Shown: positions 46,004 through 54,921 of the stretch, one piece after another
Numbering within the stretch: the first letter of the stretch is position 1
How the letters are laid out: the number at the start of each line of letters is the position of its first letter
NCBI RefSeq assembly: GCF_900143075.1
Contig: NZ_FRCY01000016.1
Span: 62,001 to 126,000, forward strand
Direction of reading: 5' to 3'
Length of the DNA stretch: 64,000 bases
DNA from: Cyclobacterium lianum
GTDB taxonomy: Bacteria > Bacteroidota > Bacteroidia > Cytophagales > Cyclobacteriaceae
Notes under the pieces: generated by a model
What the model was told of the DNA's origin: nothing
The model's database searches: none
What the model saw: only the letters and a program-made list of their open reading frames with translations
Translations under genes and position numbers: made by a program

Positions 46004-46915
46004 TTACGATCGTGTAAATTTCTCCAGTCCGGAGCGTATGTGGAGATCTCGTTGGGGAAAAGGTATTTCCACTTTTTCTTCGCCGAATCTCCTGAAGATC
46101 TCGTAGTACAACTGGCTTTTCAGCACACCTGGTTTGTTGATATAATCGGAGGTCCATACCCGGAGGTTAAAATCGATGCTGCTCTCATTATATTGGTCAA
46201 AAAGCACGTCCGGCTCGGGGTAATTGAGCACTCCCTCGTTGGCTTTGACCACCTCCAGAAGTATTTTCCTGATTTTAGATGGATCTTCTCTGTAGGAAAC
46301 TCCTACCGGGATGTTAAACCGAATATTCCTGTCATTGTGAGACCAGTTGATCACCGCATTGTCGATGAATTGGCTATTGGGTACGATCACGGAAATATTG
46401 TCGTTGGTCAGTACCATGGTAGACCTGGCTGAAATTTTAGTCACATCCCCATATACGTCATTGACCTCAATCCTGTCTCCCACCTTGATAGGTCTTTCAA
46501 ATAGAATGATCAGGCCGCTAATGAAATTATTGGTAATATTTTGCAAGCCAAAACCGATACCCACACCTATGGCTCCCGCAAGGATCCCCAGTGCGCTTAA
46601 ATCCACATTGCTGTTTTGGAGAATGGTGACCAGACCTAAAATGATCAGCACGTACTTAAAAATCGTAGCAATGGATTGTCTGATGCCAACCTCTAATTTA
46701 TAGCGGGTGAGCACTTTATTGGCCAGGAACTTTCTGGCCAATTCGGAAACAAAAAAAAGCAGAAACACAGCTACCGCAAGGCTGATAAATAAACCCAGGG
46801 TCAACTCTGTCTTTCCCAACATCAATAATCTGATATCCAGGATATCGTTGAGATATTCTAAAATTTTTCCGAAATCCCCTTTTTTAATACTGTCAATAAT
46901 TTCCTCCATCACCAT
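46004..46915 (-). CDS. MscS-family mechanosensitive ion channel
   Basis: A 303-residue inner-membrane channel that opens under membrane tension to release solutes during hypo-osmotic shock. Two membrane helices (LTLGLFISLAVAVFLLFFV; YVLIILGLVTIL) precede the pore-lining third helix with the MscS signature ALGILAGAIGVGIGFGLQNI and ISGLIILFERPIKVGDRIEV. The cytosolic beta domain has ARSTMVLTNDNISVIVPNSQ followed by FIDNAVINW. The C-terminal alpha/beta domain ends EIPFPQRDLHI, a typical ending. The start is ATG at 46915; an ATG two codons later is an alternative. It is divergent from the GNAT-nitrilase gene. Confidence 0.95.
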   Translation of the reverse strand: MVMEEIIDSIKKGDFGKILEYLNDILDIRLLMLGKTELTLGLFISLAVAVFLLFFVSELARKFLANKVLTRYKLEVGIRQSIATIFKYVLIILGLVTILQNSNVDLSALGILAGAIGVGIGFGLQNITNNFISGLIILFERPIKVGDRIEVNDVYGDVTKISARSTMVLTNDNISVIVPNSQFIDNAVINWSHNDRNIRFNIPVGVSYREDPSKIRKILLEVVKANEGVLNYPEPDVLFDQYNESSIDFNLRVWTSDYINKPGVLKSQLYYEIFRRFGEEKVEIPFPQRDLHIRSGLEKFTRS

Positions 46916-47099
46916 TTTGTTGTGCAGTCTGCTTCAGGATAGCAAACGGCCTTACGACATCTTCAATATAGCTTTTGCCAACACGCCTGCTATACCTATT
47001 TTCAATCCGGATTGAAACCAGCAATTTACACGGAAAGTTTATCTCCCGGCCAAACATTGAATTTTTTAAACTGTATTCACCAATAGCCATCAATTTAGG

Positions 47100-47107
47100 T
47101 AAATTTG
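47100..47107 (+). promoter_or_regulatory. Possible -7 promoter element for the GNAT-nitrilase gene
   Basis: TAAATTTG matches TAnnTTTG and ends 15 bases before the ATG at 47123, which would give a very short leader. No TTG lies in the 17-23 base window upstream. The kdsC, kdsA and L,D-transpeptidase genes downstream may be served by the same start. Confidence 0.35.
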
Positions 47108-47122
47108 TGATAATTTTACGTC

Positions 47123-48664
47123 ATGAGTAAACAAAAAGAAGAACTCGAACACCGTCTAAAATTAAGGAACATCAAGCATTCCGATTTCAGAGATATCCGG
47201 GAGATCATGGTTTCGGCCTACAAAACCCAGGGGATGACCTGGACAAAAGAGGAGTTCAAAAACCAGCTAAACGCTTTCCCCGAGGGACAAATTTGCCTGG
47301 AGGACAACGGAAAAGTAGTAGCTGTAGCCCTGAGCCTGATCGTGGATTATTCCAAATATGGAGACAACCACACCTACGACCAGATCACTGGGTACGGCAA
47401 ATTTGATACACACGATGAAGAGGGAGATACGCTGTATGGTACAGATGTGTTTGTAGACAAGGAATACCGGGGCCTTCGTCTCGGCCGCAGGCTTTATGAT
47501 GCCAGGAAGGAACTTTGCGAAAACCTGAACCTGCGATCCATTATCGCCGGCGGAAGGATACCGGGATACAACAAATATGCAGACCAGATGTCTCCCAGGA
47601 AATACATAGAACTGGTTAAAAACAAAGAGATATTTGATCCGGTACTTTCCTTTCAGCTCGCCAATGAATTTCACGTCAGAAAAGTGATCACCAAATACCT
47701 TCCTGAGGACACAGATTCCAGGGCTTATGCCACATTACTGGAGTGGATCAATATCTACTACGAAAAGGAAGAAAAACTGATCGGTAATAAAAAAACCATT
47801 GTCCGCCTCGGCCTGGTACAATGGAAAATGAGGCGCTTTACCGATGTAGATGACCTGATGCAGCAGGTGGAATTTTTTGTCGATACGGTATCCGACTACA
47901 AATCTGACTTTTGCCTGTTTCCTGAATTTTTTAATGCACCACTGCTGGCAGAATTCAACAAAATGGATGCCTCTGAGGCCATCCGGAATCTGGCCGAATA
48001 CACGGAGGAAATCGTCATCCGCATGCGGGACCTGGCACTCTCCTACAATGTAAATATCATCGCCGGCAGCATGCCGGAGTATGACGGAAAAAAACTGAGG
48101 AATGTAAGTTATCTCTGCCGGCGGGACGGCACCATGGACAAGCAGTACAAATTGCACATTACCCCGGATGAGCAATCCTACTGGGGCCTGCAGGGAGGAA
48201 ACGGGATCAGGGTTTTTGATACCGATGCAGGTAAAGTGGGAATATTGATTTGCTATGATATCGAATTTCCTGAATTGAGCCGCATATTGGCGGAAAAGGA
48301 GATGGACATCCTTTTCGTCCCCTTTTGGACAGACACCAAAAATGCATACCTTAGAGTAAGTACCTGTGCTAAGTCCAGAGCCATTGAAAATGAATGCTAT
48401 GTAGCCATAACAGGGTCTGTGGGCAATTTACCCAGGGTAGAAAATATGGATATCCAACATTCTCAGGCCGCTATATATTCTCCATCGGATTTTTCCTTTC
48501 CCCATGACGCCATCATTGCGGAAGCATCTCTCAATACAGAGACCACCATTGTGGCCGATGTCGACCTGGACTTGCTTACCAAATTGCGCAAGGCCGGAAG
48601 TGTACGAAACCTGGCCCAACGACGCCTGGACCTCTATTCTATCCAGTGGAAAAACAAAAGATAA
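47123..48664 (+). CDS. GNAT acetyltransferase / carbon-nitrogen hydrolase fusion
   Basis: A 513-residue two-domain protein. Residues 1 to about 210 are a GNAT domain: KLRNIKHSDFRDIREIM, DVFVDKEYRGLRLGRRLYDA with the acetyl-CoA loop, and the C-terminal FQLANEFHVRKVI part. Residues about 225-510 are a nitrilase-superfamily amidase with the Glu-Lys-Cys triad: Glu in CLFPEFF, Lys in YKLHITPDE and Cys in LICYDIEFPEL. The order GNAT then nitrilase is a known fusion in several phyla; the substrate is not established. The stop codon overlaps the kdsC start (TAATG), suggesting translational coupling. Confidence 0.94.
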   Translation: MSKQKEELEHRLKLRNIKHSDFRDIREIMVSAYKTQGMTWTKEEFKNQLNAFPEGQICLEDNGKVVAVALSLIVDYSKYGDNHTYDQITGYGKFDTHDEEGDTLYGTDVFVDKEYRGLRLGRRLYDARKELCENLNLRSIIAGGRIPGYNKYADQMSPRKYIELVKNKEIFDPVLSFQLANEFHVRKVITKYLPEDTDSRAYATLLEWINIYYEKEEKLIGNKKTIVRLGLVQWKMRRFTDVDDLMQQVEFFVDTVSDYKSDFCLFPEFFNAPLLAEFNKMDASEAIRNLAEYTEEIVIRMRDLALSYNVNIIAGSMPEYDGKKLRNVSYLCRRDGTMDKQYKLHITPDEQSYWGLQGGNGIRVFDTDAGKVGILICYDIEFPELSRILAEKEMDILFVPFWTDTKNAYLRVSTCAKSRAIENECYVAITGSVGNLPRVENMDIQHSQAAIYSPSDFSFPHDAIIAEASLNTETTIVADVDLDLLTKLRKAGSVRNLAQRRLDLYSIQWKNKR

Positions 48665-49215
48665 TGGATCCATTCGAACAAATCCCCTCTGCACTACTGG
48701 AAAAAGCAAAACAGATCCGTTTACTGGTGTCTGATCTGGACGGGGTGCTTACCGATGGAGGCATCATCCTGGACGATCAGGGAACGGAATATAAGAAATT
48801 CCAGGTCAAAGACGGACAGATCATTTCTTACCTGAAGCAGGCGGGTATTCAAACCGGCATCCTTTCCGGTAGAAATGTAAAGGTTTCGCAAATCCGTTGT
48901 GAACAGATGGCCGTAGATTTTCATTATCACGGTGTACGGGACAAGTGGGCTACCTTAAAAGAGATAATTGACAAAAAGCAGCTTCCGGCATCCGGGGTAG
49001 CGTATATCGGAGACGACCTCATCGATGCAGAGCTGCTCAGCAAAGTCGGGCTCTCAGCAGCGCCCGCAGATGCCATCTCCTATATCAGGAGCAGCGTGGA
49101 TTTTGTCACGAACCAGAAGGGAGGCAAGGGAGCTTTCCGCGAACTTGCCGACCTGATCTTATTCTCGCAGGAGAAACTGCCATTTGCTCAGGTACAAAGT
49201 AAAAAAACATATTGA
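48664..49215 (+). CDS. kdsC: 3-deoxy-D-manno-octulosonate 8-phosphate phosphatase
   Basis: A 183-residue HAD-type phosphatase that removes phosphate from KDO 8-phosphate, giving KDO for the lipopolysaccharide core. The catalytic aspartates are D24 and D26 in SDLDGVLTDGG; the motif II region is TGILSGRN and the metal-binding motif is YIGDDLIDAELL. There is no cap insertion, as expected for the tetrameric KdsC type. The ATG at 48664 overlaps the preceding stop by one base; a frame open to 48646 is ignored. kdsA follows 12 bases later, so two consecutive steps of KDO synthesis are coded together. Confidence 0.96.
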   Translation: MDPFEQIPSALLEKAKQIRLLVSDLDGVLTDGGIILDDQGTEYKKFQVKDGQIISYLKQAGIQTGILSGRNVKVSQIRCEQMAVDFHYHGVRDKWATLKEIIDKKQLPASGVAYIGDDLIDAELLSKVGLSAAPADAISYIRSSVDFVTNQKGGKGAFRELADLILFSQEKLPFAQVQSKKTY

Positions 49216-49227
49216 TACCGAATAAAA

Positions 49228-50073
49228 ATGAACAGGAGCCAACACGACATGATCATCCGTAAAACCCTCAAACTGGGTGGTGCAAAACCGGTATTGTTTG
49301 CGGGACCCTGTGCCGTAGAAAGCCCGGAAATATGTCTCGAAATAGCCACAAAGGTCAAAGCCTATGCAGAAAAACATGGTTTTGGCTATGTATTCAAAGC
49401 TTCTTTTGACAAAGCCAACCGTACTTCAGGACAGTCTTTCCGGGGCATCGGCTTTGAACGCTCCCTGGCAGTTTTGAAAGAAGTGGGCGACAGCCTCCAG
49501 GTACCTTTGCTTACCGATGTACACGAAACCTGCCAGCTGGAAGCCGTAGCTGCAGTAGTGGATGTGATCCAGATACCTGCATTTCTATGCCGGCAAACAG
49601 ACCTGCTGCTTGCCGCAGGAAAAACCGGAAAGGCCATCAAAATCAAAAGAGGCCAATTTATGGCCCCCGAAGACATGCAATTTGCAGTAGATAAGATTCG
49701 CTCCACCGGCAATCAGCAGGTATGCCTCACAGAAAGGGGCTTTTGCCTGGGCTACCACAACCTGGTAGTAGACATGCGGGCGCTACCCATCATGCGGCAG
49801 TTTGCACCGGTAGTTTTTGATGTCACCCATAGCGTGCAGCAGCCCGGAGGAAACCATGGAAGCAGCGGAGGACAAAGAGAATTGGCACCGTTTCTTGCCA
49901 GGGCCGCCGGTGCCGCCGGAGTAGACGGGTTTTTTATAGAAACCCATCCCGACCCCTCGGTGGCTTTAAGTGACGGACCCAACATGGTTCCTCTGGCAGA
50001 AATGGATGGCTTTTTGGGCATGCTGAAAAAGGCCTGGACCCTGGGACATGAATTTGAGGATTACCAATTGTGA
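49228..50073 (+). CDS. kdsA: 3-deoxy-8-phosphooctulonate synthase (KDO-8-P synthase)
   Basis: A 281-residue enzyme that condenses phosphoenolpyruvate with arabinose 5-phosphate to make KDO 8-phosphate. Conserved blocks are LFAGPCAVES, YVFKASFDKANRTS, VPLLTDVHE, IQIPAFLCRQTDLL and VVFDVTHSVQQPGG. PVLFAGPCAVES with its cysteine is present, as is GQFMAPEDM. The length is normal. The product feeds directly into KdsC, which explains the gene order kdsC-kdsA. The TGA stop overlaps the ATG of the following L,D-transpeptidase gene, so envelope carbohydrate and peptidoglycan genes share a transcript. Confidence 0.97.
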   Translation: MNRSQHDMIIRKTLKLGGAKPVLFAGPCAVESPEICLEIATKVKAYAEKHGFGYVFKASFDKANRTSGQSFRGIGFERSLAVLKEVGDSLQVPLLTDVHETCQLEAVAAVVDVIQIPAFLCRQTDLLLAAGKTGKAIKIKRGQFMAPEDMQFAVDKIRSTGNQQVCLTERGFCLGYHNLVVDMRALPIMRQFAPVVFDVTHSVQQPGGNHGSSGGQRELAPFLARAAGAAGVDGFFIETHPDPSVALSDGPNMVPLAEMDGFLGMLKKAWTLGHEFEDYQL

Positions 50074-51758
50074 TGAAGGTATACTTCCGACAAATCTCTT
50101 TGATCCTTACTTTAATCTTTACTTGGCTTCAGCCGGGACTGGAAGCAGAGGCCAGCCTGCCCACTCAAAATTTGCCCGGCGAAATCAGAAGCCTGCTGGA
50201 AAGTGATCCGTCTGTTTTGGACACTGATTTTCAGCAAAACAGCCTGTTTTCCAGATCCTATCTACTCACTTTTTATTCAGATAGGGCGTTTGCTCCTGCC
50301 TGGTTAACCGGCACAAAACCTTCTTGTGAAGCGCTTGAACTCAGGTTGCTCATCCAGCAATCGCGCTTCGACGGCCTGCTTCCTGAAGATTATCACCTCG
50401 GGCAGCTTGATTTGCTTTTTGAAAAAGCGCTGGCAAACGATTTCATCTCCCTGAGAGAGCAGGCCCTGATGGAGGTGTTGCTCAGCGATGCATTTATACT
50501 TTTGGCCAGGCACCTCTACCAGGGAAAAGTCCATCCGGAACATCTGGAGGGGGTCTGGGATATACAACACAAAGAAAATGAGCCCAAGGTCCTGGAAAAA
50601 TTAAATCTTGCACTCTCCCATAAAAATGTGCGGCAACAACTTTTCAGCCTCCACCCGAAGTTTGGCATATACCACAGGATGCGCCAAACCATTAAAAAAT
50701 ACTATGAACTGGAAAAAGCGCTTACCGGGCCGGTCAGGAAAATTGCCGTTCCGGATAAACCCCTGGAGCCGGGGCATAGAGCAGCCCAGATTGCTGAACT
50801 GCGGCAAAGGCTGATTTTCTGGAAGGATCTTGACCACTATGCGCCGGATTCCGGCCAGGCAGATGTCTACGACAGCCTGATGGTAGAAGGCGTTAAAAAT
50901 TTCCAGTCGCGCCATGGCCTGTTGCCAGATGGCAGACTGGGTAAGGCCACGGTAGCGGCACTAAATCATGCACCAAAGGACTTGATTGAAAAAGCAGCGG
51001 TCAATATGGAGCGGCTGAGATGGCTGCCAGATACTACACTACAGGAGTTCGTTCTGGTCAATATAGCCAATTTTTCTATGGATTTTATCCGGCAGAAAGA
51101 CACCCTATTGCATTCTAATGCTATAGTGGGCCAGTCCTACAGAAAAACCCCGGTCTTCAATGCGGAGATGTCCTACCTGGTCTTCAGCCCAACCTGGACG
51201 GTTCCCCCTACCATCCTCGCCAATGATGTCATCCCGGCGGTCAGGAAGGATATCAGCTACCTGAGGAATAAAAACATGCGGCTGCTTGATTTTTCCGGCA
51301 ATGAAATAGATCCGGTCACTGTCAATTGGGGCGAAATGACAGGTAGAAATTTTCCCTATATGATAAGGCAAAGTCCCGGACCCCACAATTCGCTGGGATT
51401 GGTAAAATTCATGTTTCCCAATAAATATAACGTCTACATGCACGATACCCCGTCAAGAGACTTGTTCTTTCGGGCAGACAGGGCATTGAGCTCCGGATGT
51501 ATCCGCATCCAAAAACCATTTGAACTTGCCCAATTGCTCCTTGCAGATCAGCCTCTCTGGAATGATGAGCGGATAAGGAATGCCATGAACAGCGGCCGGG
51601 AACAGACGGTAACTTTAAAACGGAAAATTCCTGTTGTCCTGATCTACCTGACTTTCTGGACTGACGCATCCGGCCAGGAAAATATTCGCAAAGACATTTA
51701 TTCCAGAGACGCCGAATTGCTTAAATTGTTACAGTCACCCCTGGCCAAGGAAAACTGA
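50073..51758 (+). CDS. L,D-transpeptidase (YkuD fold, YcbB/LdtD type)
   Basis: A 561-residue exported enzyme from the ATG at 50073, which overlaps the kdsA stop (TGATG); a GTG one codon earlier is less likely. It makes 3-3 cross-links in peptidoglycan, or a related bond. A signal sequence (LILTLIFTWLQPGLEAEA) comes first, then a long scaffold region, a peptidoglycan-binding domain (SLMVEGVKNFQSRHGLLPDG, then LGKATVAALN) and the YkuD domain. Its motif is MHDTPSRDLFFRADRALSSG followed by CIRI, with the His near residue 457 and the Cys near 476. The order matches E. coli YcbB. Its 3' end overlaps the convergent gene by 24 bases. Confidence 0.94.
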   Translation: MKVYFRQISLILTLIFTWLQPGLEAEASLPTQNLPGEIRSLLESDPSVLDTDFQQNSLFSRSYLLTFYSDRAFAPAWLTGTKPSCEALELRLLIQQSRFDGLLPEDYHLGQLDLLFEKALANDFISLREQALMEVLLSDAFILLARHLYQGKVHPEHLEGVWDIQHKENEPKVLEKLNLALSHKNVRQQLFSLHPKFGIYHRMRQTIKKYYELEKALTGPVRKIAVPDKPLEPGHRAAQIAELRQRLIFWKDLDHYAPDSGQADVYDSLMVEGVKNFQSRHGLLPDGRLGKATVAALNHAPKDLIEKAAVNMERLRWLPDTTLQEFVLVNIANFSMDFIRQKDTLLHSNAIVGQSYRKTPVFNAEMSYLVFSPTWTVPPTILANDVIPAVRKDISYLRNKNMRLLDFSGNEIDPVTVNWGEMTGRNFPYMIRQSPGPHNSLGLVKFMFPNKYNVYMHDTPSRDLFFRADRALSSGCIRIQKPFELAQLLLADQPLWNDERIRNAMNSGREQTVTLKRKIPVVLIYLTFWTDASGQENIRKDIYSRDAELLKLLQSPLAKEN

Positions 51759-52463
51759 TTTGCTCCTGTAAGCAGCCTGGCTGGAATGAATAAACAAGCA
51801 ACTCTTGTCTTTGATCAACGCAATGATTTCTTCGTAATCCTCCCTGGGTAAGGCCGGACAGCCCAGACTCCTTCCCAATCTACCGTGAGCTTTTAAAAAA
51901 GAAGGCTCAGCATAATCGGCAGAATGGATCACTATGGCTCTGGACCTGGCCTGATCATTGATTCCTTTTTCCAGACCATCTAGACGAAGCGAAGCACCAT
52001 GTTTGCCGGAATAAGTCTCGCCCGTCAGGTAAAAGCCCAGGCTACTCATGTGGCTTTCAGCGATATTGGAAAAATTTTTGGCCATCAACTCTCCGGACTT
52101 CCTCCCATGAGCTACCAGTGAGGCATAACGTAGTTTCAGCGTTTTCATGTCGATGATCCAAAGTCGCTTTTTACTGGAGGGCAGGTCAAAATCAATGACT
52201 GAAAGCGGTTTCCCTTCACGCAACAAGCCCTTCTCCGCCATCGTAAAATAACCCTTTACGGCCATCTCCAACACTTCCCTTTTTAAAAAGACGGCCTCAT
52301 TTTGCAAACTTTGCCAAAGCAATTCTGCCATTTCTGCATGCTTGTTGAGGTATTCTGAGGCTATGGGAACATTTGGAATTCTTTCGGGGAACACCAGTCG
52401 GGCATCACCGAAAGAAAGTACAGGACTCCACAAACAGAGCAGGACCATCATTATTTTATTCAT
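51735..52463 (-). CDS. Exported L,D-transpeptidase catalytic-domain family protein (YkuD_2)
   Basis: A 242-residue protein with a signal peptide (MNKIMMVLLCLWSPVLSFG). Family blocks are KKRLWIIDMKTLKLRYASLV, AHGRKSGELMAKNFSN, SSLGFYLTGETYSGKHG and AIVIHSADYAEPSFLKAHGR with the following LGRSLGCPALP. The last part has the His and the Ser-x-Gly-Cys motif of cysteine-based L,D-transpeptidase-like enzymes. It is probably periplasmic and acts on peptidoglycan, but the exact bond is unknown. It faces the LdtD-type enzyme with a 24-base 3' overlap, although the two belong to different branches of the fold. Confidence 0.9.
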   Translation of the reverse strand: MNKIMMVLLCLWSPVLSFGDARLVFPERIPNVPIASEYLNKHAEMAELLWQSLQNEAVFLKREVLEMAVKGYFTMAEKGLLREGKPLSVIDFDLPSSKKRLWIIDMKTLKLRYASLVAHGRKSGELMAKNFSNIAESHMSSLGFYLTGETYSGKHGASLRLDGLEKGINDQARSRAIVIHSADYAEPSFLKAHGRLGRSLGCPALPREDYEEIIALIKDKSCLFIHSSQAAYRSKSVFLGQG

Positions 52464-52796
52464 ATGGACAGCATAGTTAATAAAAGTTTAGAATAGATCA
52501 GGTTGATGTTGGGCTAAAACCAAATGCAACCCTGATTTCTGTGGTATTTGTTAACAGCAAAAACGCAAAAATAATTTATTTTCACCATTCAATTATTTTG
52601 CACCGGCCTAAAATTCAATGAATTTTGAACCCAATACCCCGCTACAGTTGTTCTTTGGCTTGAAATTGATTTGACAAAATGCAGCATGGAAAAAATATTT
52701 ACACACGAAATGCCTGTAAAATAAGTATTTGGCTTTTTTGTTGAATCAATATTTACAAATATTAAACAAAGACAAACCAATACGGTTAAATAACCT
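52464..52796. other. AT-rich intergenic region upstream of queD
   Basis: About 330 bases between two divergent genes. A minus-strand frame at 52589-52831 overlaps the start of queD and has no family features; I reject it. No perfect TAnnTTTG was found on the plus strand, nor an obvious preQ1 riboswitch, although queD is a queuosine gene. Confidence 0.5.
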
Positions 52797-53207
52797 ATGA
52801 AAACAGCCATATTCCGGAAAGAGCATTTCAACGCAGCACACAGGCTTCACAATCCGAAATGGTCCAGTAAAAAAAACCAGGAGGTTTTTGGGAAATGTAA
52901 CAATGAGAATTACCATGGCCACAATTACGATCTGATCGTAAAACTCGAAGGCCCGATAGATCCGGATACAGGTTATGTTTATGACATGAAATTATTGAAG
53001 GACCTGATTAGGGAATATGTTACCGACCGATTTGATCACAAAAACTTAAATTTGGATACCGATGAATTTAAAACCCTTAACCCAACTGCAGAAAACATTG
53101 CTGTGGTTATTTGGAATATTTTGAGAGAAAAAATTGAGAAAAAATACGATTTAACAGTTCGATTATATGAAACAGAAAGAAACTTTGTTGAATACAGCGG
53201 GAATTGA
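52797..53207 (+). CDS. queD: 6-carboxy-5,6,7,8-tetrahydropterin synthase / 6-pyruvoyl-tetrahydropterin synthase family
   Basis: A 136-residue member of the PTPS/QueD family. Zinc is bound by H15 (FNAAHRL), H40 and H42 (YHGHNY). The cysteine C34 lies in FGKCNNENYHGHNY (CxxxxxHGH), and D80-H81 in FDHKNLN form the rest of the catalytic set. ETERNFVEY near the end holds the substrate glutamate. QueD turns dihydroneopterin triphosphate, the FolE product, into carboxy-tetrahydropterin for queuosine; the adjacent folE supports this. A pterin-forming (PTPS) role cannot be excluded. Its last 41 bases overlap folE. Confidence 0.93.
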   Translation: MKTAIFRKEHFNAAHRLHNPKWSSKKNQEVFGKCNNENYHGHNYDLIVKLEGPIDPDTGYVYDMKLLKDLIREYVTDRFDHKNLNLDTDEFKTLNPTAENIAVVIWNILREKIEKKYDLTVRLYETERNFVEYSGN

Positions 53208-53868
53208 TATCAACCAGGCAATAGAGGAATTTGGGAACGAGCACGTGGCTTCCTCACATGACACCCCCTTGAGGGAAGATGCCTTCGAAATGGACGACGA
53301 GCTCAAAATGGAGTTGATAGAGAAACATTTTAGGGATATCATGTATGTTCTTGGACTGGATCTGACCGATGACAGTCTGAAAGGCACCCCAAAGCGGGTG
53401 GCCAAAATGTTTGTTAAAGAGGTGTTTAGTGGTCTTGACCCCAAAAACAAGCCGGAAGCCAAGCTTTTTGAGAACAAATTCCGGTACAATGAAATGCTGG
53501 TAGAAAAAGACATTACCTTTCATTCCCACTGTGAACATCACTTCGTACCTATTTTCGGAAGAGCTCATGTGGCCTATATTTCAAATGGACATGTAATTGG
53601 CCTGTCAAAGATAAATCGTATTGTTCAATATTTTGCCAAGCGACCACAAGTGCAGGAAAGGCTTACAATGCAGATCGGAAATGAACTCAAAGAAGCACTC
53701 GGTACGGAAGATGTTGCTGTAGTTCTGGATGCAGATCACATGTGCGTTTCCAGCAGGGGAGTCAAAGATAACAGCAGTAGCACTGTGACATCCTTTTACA
53801 GCGGTATTTTTGAGAATAATGACCAAAAGAGAAACGAGTTTCTTAAATACTTAGAACTGCCCAGATAA
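53167..53868 (+). CDS. folE: GTP cyclohydrolase I
   Basis: A 233-residue enzyme that opens GTP to give 7,8-dihydroneopterin triphosphate, used for folate and for queuosine through QueD. The zinc site is built from the Cys and His of HSHCEHHFVPIFG and the Cys of DADHMCVSSRGV. Other blocks are GLDLTDDSLKGTPKRVAKM, GLSKINRIVQYFAKRPQVQE and the C-terminal VTSFYSGIF. The N-terminal 40 residues are variable, as is usual. The ATG lies 41 bases inside queD in another frame; later starts would cut into the conserved helix. A strong terminator follows 28 bases after the stop. Confidence 0.96.
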   Translation: MKQKETLLNTAGIDINQAIEEFGNEHVASSHDTPLREDAFEMDDELKMELIEKHFRDIMYVLGLDLTDDSLKGTPKRVAKMFVKEVFSGLDPKNKPEAKLFENKFRYNEMLVEKDITFHSHCEHHFVPIFGRAHVAYISNGHVIGLSKINRIVQYFAKRPQVQERLTMQIGNELKEALGTEDVAVVLDADHMCVSSRGVKDNSSSTVTSFYSGIFENNDQKRNEFLKYLELPR

Positions 53869-53895
53869 AGCAAAAGGTTTTCCGGTATTGACCTC

Positions 53896-53927
53896 ACTCC
53901 CGCCCGGCTTACCGGCGGGAGTTTTTA
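53896..53927 (+). terminator. Strong intrinsic terminator after folE
   Basis: The stem ACTCCCGCC (53896-53904) / GGCGGGAGT (53914-53922) is a perfect GC-rich 9-bp inverted repeat with a 9-base loop, followed by TTTTTAATT. It ends the queD-folE transcript. Confidence 0.9.
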
Positions 53928-54145
53928 ATTATGGGCTCCTATTTTTTTATACTTTTAGCAGAGATGTCCAAACAATTTCGTGCTTAATCCATTAATACAT
54001 TAGAATAATATACGATAGTGCTGCCATCAGAGGAACTTTACATCATGTGGTGATGGTGAATCCGGCGATGTCCCGGGAAAATCCGGACAGAAAGTCCAGG
54101 GTCCGTTCGGGAGTAGATTGCGGACAAAATAAAACGGTAAAAAAT

Positions 54146-54826
54146 ATGAAAGAAAAAAATATAATAATTATTGGAGGAAACAGTGGGATAGGAAAAAAAG
54201 TAAAAGAGCTTTTGGAAGAGGAAGGTGCAAATGTGATGGCTTTCTCCAAATCAGGCTCGGGTTCCGGACAGCTTGACATCACTTCGGATTTTGACACAAT
54301 TGATGGCCTCCCTGAGGAAATTCATGGATTGGTCTATTGTCCGGGAACAATTAATCTAAAACCCTTTCACCGCATCAGCCTTTCCGATTTTCAGAAAGAT
54401 CTTGAGATCAATTACCTGGGTGCAATAAAGGTTTTGCAAGCCCTTCAACGACCATTGAAAAAATCTGCTGAAGCATCGGTGGTATTGTTCAGTACTGTGG
54501 CAGTACAGACAGGTATGGGATTTCACAGTTCGATTGCAGGCGCAAAAGGTGCCGTGGAAGGGTTGTGCCGTTCCCTTGCCGCAGAATGGGCCAACGCCGG
54601 GATCAGGGTCAATGCCATCGCCCCTTCCCTCACAGACACACCGCTTGCCGAAAACCTGCTTTCAAGCCCAGAGAAAAAGGAAGGAGCAGGAAAACGGCAT
54701 CCGCTGGGAAGGTATGGTGAAGCGGCCGACATGGCAGCGGCAGTAATTTATCTGCTATCCGACAGGTCATCCTGGATGACCGGACAGGTATTGAAAATAG
54801 ATGGAGGCTTATCAAGTGTCAGATAA
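54146..54826 (+). CDS. SDR-family oxidoreductase lacking the catalytic tyrosine
   Basis: A 226-residue Rossmann-fold protein from the ATG at 54146; the frame is open to 54047 but the extension is not conserved-looking. The nucleotide-binding motif is IIGGNSGIGKKV. The catalytic serine is S116 in LFSTVAV and the lysine K134 in AGAKGAVEG, but four residues before it is I130 instead of the usual tyrosine. The rest is a normal SDR (NAIAPSLTDTP; the YLLSDRSSWMTGQVLKIDGG end). This pattern recalls SDR proteins found in photolyase/cryptochrome-linked clusters, which would also fit the flavin-reductase gene three genes on. That link is from memory. Classical dehydrogenase activity is doubtful. Confidence 0.88.
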   Translation: MKEKNIIIIGGNSGIGKKVKELLEEEGANVMAFSKSGSGSGQLDITSDFDTIDGLPEEIHGLVYCPGTINLKPFHRISLSDFQKDLEINYLGAIKVLQALQRPLKKSAEASVVLFSTVAVQTGMGFHSSIAGAKGAVEGLCRSLAAEWANAGIRVNAIAPSLTDTPLAENLLSSPEKKEGAGKRHPLGRYGEAADMAAAVIYLLSDRSSWMTGQVLKIDGGLSSVR

Positions 54827-54921
54827 AATTGTATTATTTTATATCATTTATTTATAACATTTAGGTTGAACAAAGTGTAGAAGAAAAAGGGTATTGTCCC
54901 TGAATTAAATTATTGAGCAGT

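Noticed and set aside
52589-52831. 80-codon minus-strand ORF before queD
   Set aside because: It overlaps the queD start and has no recognisable domain; its hydrophobic stretch comes from AT-rich sequence.
53940-54145. Cobalamin riboswitch or other leader RNA before the SDR gene
   Set aside because: Some short complementary stretches exist but no B12-box-like sequence and no terminator or sequester stem were found.
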